Part shown: piece after piece, positions 57,897-64,000 of the stretch
Position numbering within the stretch: position 1 is the first letter of the stretch
Layout: the number at the start of each line of letters is the position of its first letter
Assembly: GCA_026929865.2 (NCBI GenBank)
Contig: CM049405.1
Location: 23,443,501 to 23,507,500 of the forward strand
Origin: Hyperoplus lanceolatus
Lineage: Eukaryota; Chordata; Actinopteri; Uranoscopiformes; Ammodytidae
DNA length: 64,000 nucleotides
Reading direction: 5' to 3'
The notes under the pieces: generated by a model
What the model was told of the DNA's origin: nothing
The model's input: the letters and a program-made list of their open reading frames with translations, nothing else
Databases searched by the model: none
Program-made: the position numbers and the translations under genes

Positions 57897-59793
57897 GTGT
57901 AAAAATACTGATTATAGCAGCAGTATTGTAAGTATGCTCTAGGCAGTAGAGTGTATTTCTACCACATTGGCCAACAATTTTTATTTAATGTTGCGTTCAC
58001 ATTTTGGCTCTGTTTATTTTTTGGCTAATCATTTTGGCACAATGAGTTCAATCAGATTTTCTACCAGTGGTGAATAATGTGCTCCTTTACTATACATTCC
58101 ACAGGCTTACTGTGACATGGCTTGTGGCATCATCATTGCGTATGTTTACACTGAGTGCATGATGTGTGTTTGTGGGTAGTCATTTAGTGCACATGAAAAA
58201 CTATATATTGTTTAAATGTTCATAAAATACCTTGCAAATAGCAATTTGGCAAAACATTTAAAATACGATTCTAAGCACCCGCTACTCCTGTTTACTCGCC
58301 AAAGTGTCCTTCAGCAAGACACTAAGTTGCAGGTGGTGGGCTTGTTTGTGGCAGGAAATTATATTTGCTTTGGATAAAAGCATGTACCAAATAAATAGAT
58401 TGTTTAAAATGATCTGAAGGTCAAAGCCTTTGTAAATGTGTCAAGGCAGAATCAGAGGGAGGACAGCTACAGAAGTTGAATGAATTGAGAGAGTGTGAGC
58501 CTCAAACTATGGTGAGGGAGATGAAGAGAGAGGAGGCCTTAGCTGCAGACCAGTGGTAATGCAACCTAAGGATGTTTCTGTACTTGCGCTAATTTTGCAT
58601 TCAAAGCTTGGCTTCTCTATTTTGCCTCCAGCGGTCTTCATTTGTCCACTGAAGCATTTGGGCACACTGTACTGGTTGCCACTCTACTACTACTTAATGT
58701 GTATAATCTTCTGCATGAAATAGGAGCTGAATTATGCTTCACATGAAGTGTGTGCTAGTCGCACAGCTATGGGCATGTATTCCTCTCTTACCGGGGACAC
58801 CTGTAACACTGTTGCCAAACCTTACGTCCACTGAGAATGCTCCAAATGAGACTATAGTAAAAGCTATACTTGCCAAGAGGGCTAGACTGGCCATTGTATT
58901 TAATGAAACACATTGCATATCAAATACATTTACAAAATGTAAACGGTTCGGGGTTGTGAGACTGTAGACTTGCCCAGTAGAGAGGGGGCCCCAGACTGTT
59001 TGGAGATTGAGAGAGCTATCACGTGGACCATGGGTCATGATCGGAGCGCAGCAGCCCATGGTCATAACTCAGCTGCTTTCAATACACTTTATTTAACACA
59101 AGGCCATGCGAACGTTTGAGTCAAAGGTCCATGGGTATTTTTCATTCCCAGCTCATCCCCTCGCTAACCAATAAAAGCACTGGGAAAGGAGTGCGCTCGC
59201 ATGTGCAGTGGCCAGTGATTTATAAGGGGAGAAGCAGAATTTAAACAGGACTGGGTTCACTTTGCAGGGTTGTATTTTACTGGCAGGGGACTTAAACGAA
59301 GCAGCAGTCTAGTGCTTAGATACCGGGCAAGGCCCTGAGGGTGAGTCCAAAAGCGAAAAAAAAGAAGAATCTTTGAAGAGTCTCCAGTCGGACTCAAAAG
59401 ATTTGGACCACTGTGACGGCATCTGGCCCGTTGGCACATACTATACCACAGACAGTCACACAGGAAACCAACCAATCGTAGGCTCAGAGAAAGCGTTGTA
59501 TAATATTAAATTATAATGAATTAAAAAATTACAAATATTTTCCAGGCAACATAGGATTTGTTTTGTTGGAGCACAGTGGTTAGCCACTAAGCCAAGGGCA
59601 ACCAGTCAAATAATGTTTGCCCCCAATTAGGTTACTTGTATGCACAGGAGTAACAGACCATTAACAATAATCTCAGAGCAAGAAATAATATAATGCTAAA
59701 ACAAACCTATTTAAAAATGTTGAAGTGAACTTGACGTTTTGTTTCAATGGTAAAGCAAACAATGTTAGGTACTGTATATTCATGTATCTCAGT
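57897..59793. other. Unique AT-rich spacer with a SINE tail
   Basis: Near 58300-58400, TCCTTCAGCAAGACACTAAG and TTGCTTTGGATAAAAGCATG are a decayed fish SINE/LINE tail (the GGATAAAAGCGTCTGC type). No gene is seen elsewhere. Confidence 0.45.
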
Positions 59794-60320
59794 CATAGAT
59801 AGTATATTAAAATGGATGTAGCATCCGGGCTGACCTCAGTTATTCGCACGGCATCCAATAATCCTGGATTATGCGCGTTGCCATCTTGTGAGATTTTTAC
59901 TCCGTCTCACTCCTCTTGCCGAAAAAGGGAATCGACGTCTCGTCGGGGGGAGGGAGATACGCGCATTGAGCTGACTGTATACCTCAGAGGCAAAGTGAGG
60001 GACAACGGGCGTAGAGCTGTCACTCATGAGATCGCGCCAATACATTTTAACCTCCAAAAGAATAAAAACTAGCCTGCTAGAAAAACAAATCACCCCCCTC
60101 AGTGTTGTCATGGAGATATGACCTAAACATACAGACTAGAGTGGTTTTTTGGACTAGGCTGTAAATAGGTTTAATAAGACTGTGAAAACGGCCTGTTTAA
60201 CAAGTGAGTCAAATAAAAATGGCTCAGTCTTGGTACCACCCCCAGTGGCCACCGGAAGGTACTACAATGTGTGTCACTTCCTTATTGGATGCTGGTAAAA
60301 ATCGCTGAGGTTGGGGCTTG
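59794..60320 (+). mobile_element. CATAGATAG MITE, copy 3 (8-bp TSD)
   Basis: It starts CATAGATAGTATATTAAAAT and ends GAGGTTGGGGCTTG. ATCTCAGT is duplicated exactly (59786-59793 and 60321-60328). About 85-90% similar by eye to copy 1 over its whole length. Confidence 0.87.
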
Positions 60321-60328
60321 ATCTCAGT

Positions 60329-62381
60329 CTAAAAACTGAACACATTTGTATTAACCTTAAGCAACTCTTATGTATTTTGCTGATGACCTGGTATTTAGTG
60401 TATATAGCTTGGTGTCCATCTAAATGTGAAGTAAATCTTTTGAAAGTTCTCAAAAAGGAAAACAAATGATTATTGTTTGGCGATTTGTGTAAATGTTTAG
60501 TGATAAATCATTTAGAAGTCATTCTCCTAGTTCCCATGAAAAACGTTTTTGCATTTCCATGGCTCTTGCTGCTCTTTTAGGTTTGCTTTGTTACAAGAGC
60601 ATTGTTAATTCAAGAAAGACAGATACCAACCTATAGCTACAGTGATGATAAATGGGTTAATAACAACATTGGTGGCAACAATGGTGTTAGCCTCTGGCTA
60701 GCGAAGTAGCTTTGTCCCAACAGCATTGGGTTGCGTCTGTATTGTAGTAGTTTTGAGAATGCTTTCCAAGCGAACTGACTGTTGACCAAATACAAATTTG
60801 TCGCACACACTGTATCATCGTGGCTCATGTTTAGTGGTTTGCTACTAGCTGGAAGCTAAACCATCCATCTTCCTTAGGCTACCTTTGCAGACAATCGGCT
60901 CCCTTTCTTCTGACATGACAACAAAGCACACCTTGAGTGATGAATACATTGGTTGCATGCAAGCTTTTCCTGAAAAGAAAAAAAATCTATGAAACCAGGC
61001 TAGCATGGGATAAAAACATCAGACATTTGGTAAAAAGTGACTGGCATTTGAAATGGAACATTCCAGGTTTGCATTCAAGCCATGCAGTGTTCGGTCTATT
61101 CTTCAGGTGAATAGTGAATCTTGCTTTATCCTGCAGGCAACAACAGAACATTTAGTTAGCCTTGGCTCGCTGCCTCTGAGTTCAGATTCACAATGGAAGT
61201 TGTCCAATGTGCAGCCCTTCATTGTTCCAGTTTGGATACTTAAGGAATTTAGATACTTTTTTCATTTCACATGTTGAAATGTTGATAATAAGCATGTTGT
61301 TTACCTAAATGAATTAATTCATAACATTTTTTTTTCTTTCAACAGACGCAACTGTATTTATGTAACCTTTTTTTGACAATGCAATATGTCCTCAGACTAA
61401 CTATTTAATCATTTTAAACAGCTGCTTATAATTGAAAGCTTGCAATAAGAGGGTTTAATTCATTAATTTTTGCCAATTGTAGAATAAATTGATCGCTAAT
61501 CTAACAGTGAATACACAGTATCTACTGTATGTGCATCGGGACAGGCATTGGCTTTGAAGTTCTATATCGTCTTCACTTTAACATTTCTTTAGGAGTCAAG
61601 AGAACTTGTCTTGTATGTGTGGGCGAATCAAAGCGCCACCCACATGCTTGCAGGGTGTAAAATGAACAACCAATCTATAGGTTTTAGATAAACTTTGGCT
61701 TCCTGTGAAAGACGGTGGTTCTCTGCTGTCCCACACAACTCTGCTAACAAAAACTTAAGTGTGTAAAGGTCAGCGGAGAACAGAATGATACAAATGAAGT
61801 TTTCTTTTGATCCGTCCTAAAAGAGACTGTTGAGGTTTAGCTGCAGACTGTAGTAGCTCCAGCTGTGAGAGAATGAAACGGTGCACTGCAGCTTAACAGT
61901 AATTTCCCTTCCGATCCGTGACTTCTTTATCTGAGCCTTCGTCTGACTGAATACCTGGTGTGCTATCAGTGACGCCCATGCAGACGCTGTGAGGGGAGGA
62001 AGTGGGGGGGAGGAGAAGGTGGACCTAAACACAGCCTAGCTCTAGGCTAAAGGCTAATTACATTTCTGACCTGCTGAAATGTACACCATCTCCTGAGAGA
62101 GCATTCGGGAATAACACTCAACGCCCTATCAGATATCTGATGATTGATTTTTTTTACCTTATAATCACTCTAATGTATTAATAAATCATCAATTACTTGT
62201 GTAAATCTAGGGGCTGTCAGTGCCATGGGACATATTTGCTGGTGTATATTACTCATGCCAAAAGTTGAAAGGTTATAGTGCGTGTAGAGAATGGTATATA
62301 AGTGTGTCAGCATGTTACTGTGATTGCCAAGATACATTATCAAAACATGATACTGGGCTTGGGCTCTTGGAAGCATTTGTA

Positions 62382-62452
<71 letters not shown>

Positions 62453-64000
62453 ATGGTTAAAAGTGGACGTCATCATCGAAATCAATGGAGGAGGTTTACA
62501 GGGGAGGTGTACAGATATAACTGGTTGAGCCAAACACTTGTCAAATCATCTTTCGACTTCTCCTCCCAGCACACACTGATTGGAGTCATGACTCCAACGT
62601 GTGAGCTTTTCTCCGAGTGTGCAGCTGCTGTACTTTACAACTGTGATTACCAATTTTTAAGTTCTTGAGAGAGAGATTAGGCCTCCATGTGCAGACCTTC
62701 AGTTCCAGGCATTGTCATCATTTACCTCACCACCACCATCATCATCATCATCGTCTCAAGCTTCATTATTCATCATAATCATCCCTTTTATTGTAATTTG
62801 CTTTCAACCTTCTCAGTCATTACTTTTCCTCATGCCCTCACTGGCCACACATTTGCAAAGAAAATCGCTCTCATCTGAGATGTAGGCAGTTGTATGAGGC
62901 ACTTATCCAACAAGAACAGCACCAATTTTCCGTAATGGATTTTTTTTTAAAAAGACCCTGTTCAGTACATTATTCCAGCATACAATTTATGTGTGTATTT
63001 TGCGGGTTTATGTACAAATCTGGTTAAAGTTAAAAAAACTTGTTTTCCCGATTATGTTTTAAAGGGAACCTAGTTGCTGCCTGGATCGTGTTCCCTGGAA
63101 TCATTCTTTCTATAAGAGCATTTATGTACCTCACGCAAGTCGGTGGTCTGGATGGGTGGTGGGCATACAATAAGGACTGATACCTTAGGTTAAGGCAATA
63201 TCCTAAAATAAACAAGCCTTTTCTCCAGCTTAAAGATGCTTTACTTTTCAATATGAAGGTTTACCAAGACGACAATCTTTCCTTAACCTAGCCCAGTGTT
63301 ACAAGACCCAAACCGTTAACATTAAAAATGTGTTTCTACAAGTTGATATTGTAGGAATACATTGTCAATGAACACTCATTACTAATACTCAATTCAATAT
63401 CAATATTTTGTTTCTTGGCAAATAAATTCATTAATTAGTACTTTATCAATAAAAACCCACTTGAAACTATCAGCCCAGCACCAAGCAGTGGACACATTTT
63501 GCTCAGAAGCTGGTTGGCCTATTTAGATGTACCTATAGCTATAAGAAAAGTGAATACTGGACATTATTTTAACTCCACAGTATTGTTACTGTGCAATTGC
63601 TGGTTCGGTTAATAAGCCATTGTTTCCAAATATGTACTTAATAGGTGATGATATACCAATGCTCACAACTTGAAAGTGTTTTCCCCAAATGGCCAAGCAA
63701 ATCCGTTTGAAAGTGTTTTGACAGAATAGCCTTTTGGTCTCGTGCCTTTAGGAATATGATAATACCGGAAATGGAAGATGGCCAGGAATGTAAATGGAAG
63801 CCTGAACGAATAATTTTAGGACAGCAATCACACATTCAAAAAGTGACAATATAAGGCATTTAATTAAAAAAAAATGCAAACAATCTTTAAAATCCGTACT
63901 CATAGCTTTAGGACTAGGCCTATGTACTGTTTTCTCTATGTGTTTGCTTCCAAAGCGTTGATATAAATAAACAGCCATCCAAACTCCTTTTCAAAAGAGC
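60329..64000. other. Unique AT-rich sequence, one microsatellite, no gene
   Basis: No gene, RNA or clear mobile element was recognised. (GT)n occupies about 62384-62449 and a short CAT/ATC-rich run about 62732-62752. This is the longest stretch without transposons in the window. Confidence 0.45.

Overview
This is nuclear DNA of a vertebrate, very probably a teleost and perhaps a percomorph. Reasons: long GT/CA, CT, ATCT and CCTTG microsatellites; Tc1, hAT and PIF/Harbinger-like DNA transposons with their miniature derivatives; L2- and CR1/Rex1-like LINEs; a tRNA-derived SINE of the kind common in fish; a fish-type olfactory receptor; and a first coding exon that I recognise as tomoregulin-2 (tmeff2). 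The species is not identified. No prokaryotic, organellar, rRNA, true tRNA or CRISPR feature was seen.

Host genes are few. (1) A 3'-terminal exon of an acidic protein with a BESS-like segment is on + at 5553-6047. (2) An intact 315-residue odorant receptor is on - at 25168-26115, with a truncated paralogue at 28190-28583. (3) Coding exon 1 of tmeff2 is on - at 52518-52719. Its 5' flank runs toward higher coordinates and the start of its first intron toward lower ones. Everything else that codes belongs to mobile elements, and nearly all of it is broken.

Layout. 0-5.4 kb: a SINE, then a Tc1 element folded into an inverted repeat that has taken later insertions (a hAT, which itself holds two more elements, and a TTAA-flanked element). 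5.4-13.3 kb: the BESS-like exon, a long AT-rich tail, a 1.34 kb terminal-inverted-repeat element and a 567 bp MITE. 13.4-16.5 kb: a nearly complete ZMYM1-like hAT transposase on -, cut by a 977 bp Harbinger-like element and one frameshift. 18.1-28.6 kb: two copies of one ancestral block in direct orientation. Copy A is bloated by a 1.6 kb hAT and a 4.8 kb compound insertion and keeps the intact receptor. Copy B is short and keeps only a receptor fragment. 28.6-33.5 kb: a Tc1 fragment, microsatellites and a GC-rich element. 33.7-40.3 kb: an intron-containing hAT transposase gene in which insertions are stacked four deep. 40.3-48.7 kb: LINE remnants, a promoter-like segment, a hAT, and a head-to-head inverted pair of L2 LINEs. 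48.7-55.0 kb: mostly unique sequence around tmeff2. 55-64 kb: a hAT, two MITEs and unique AT-rich DNA without recognisable genes.

The genes do not form a pathway. The window is best read as a tmeff2 flank and a small receptor duplication embedded in layered transposon insertions. Many insertions are datable relative to each other because exact target-site duplications, and in several cases an empty-site copy in the same window, are visible.
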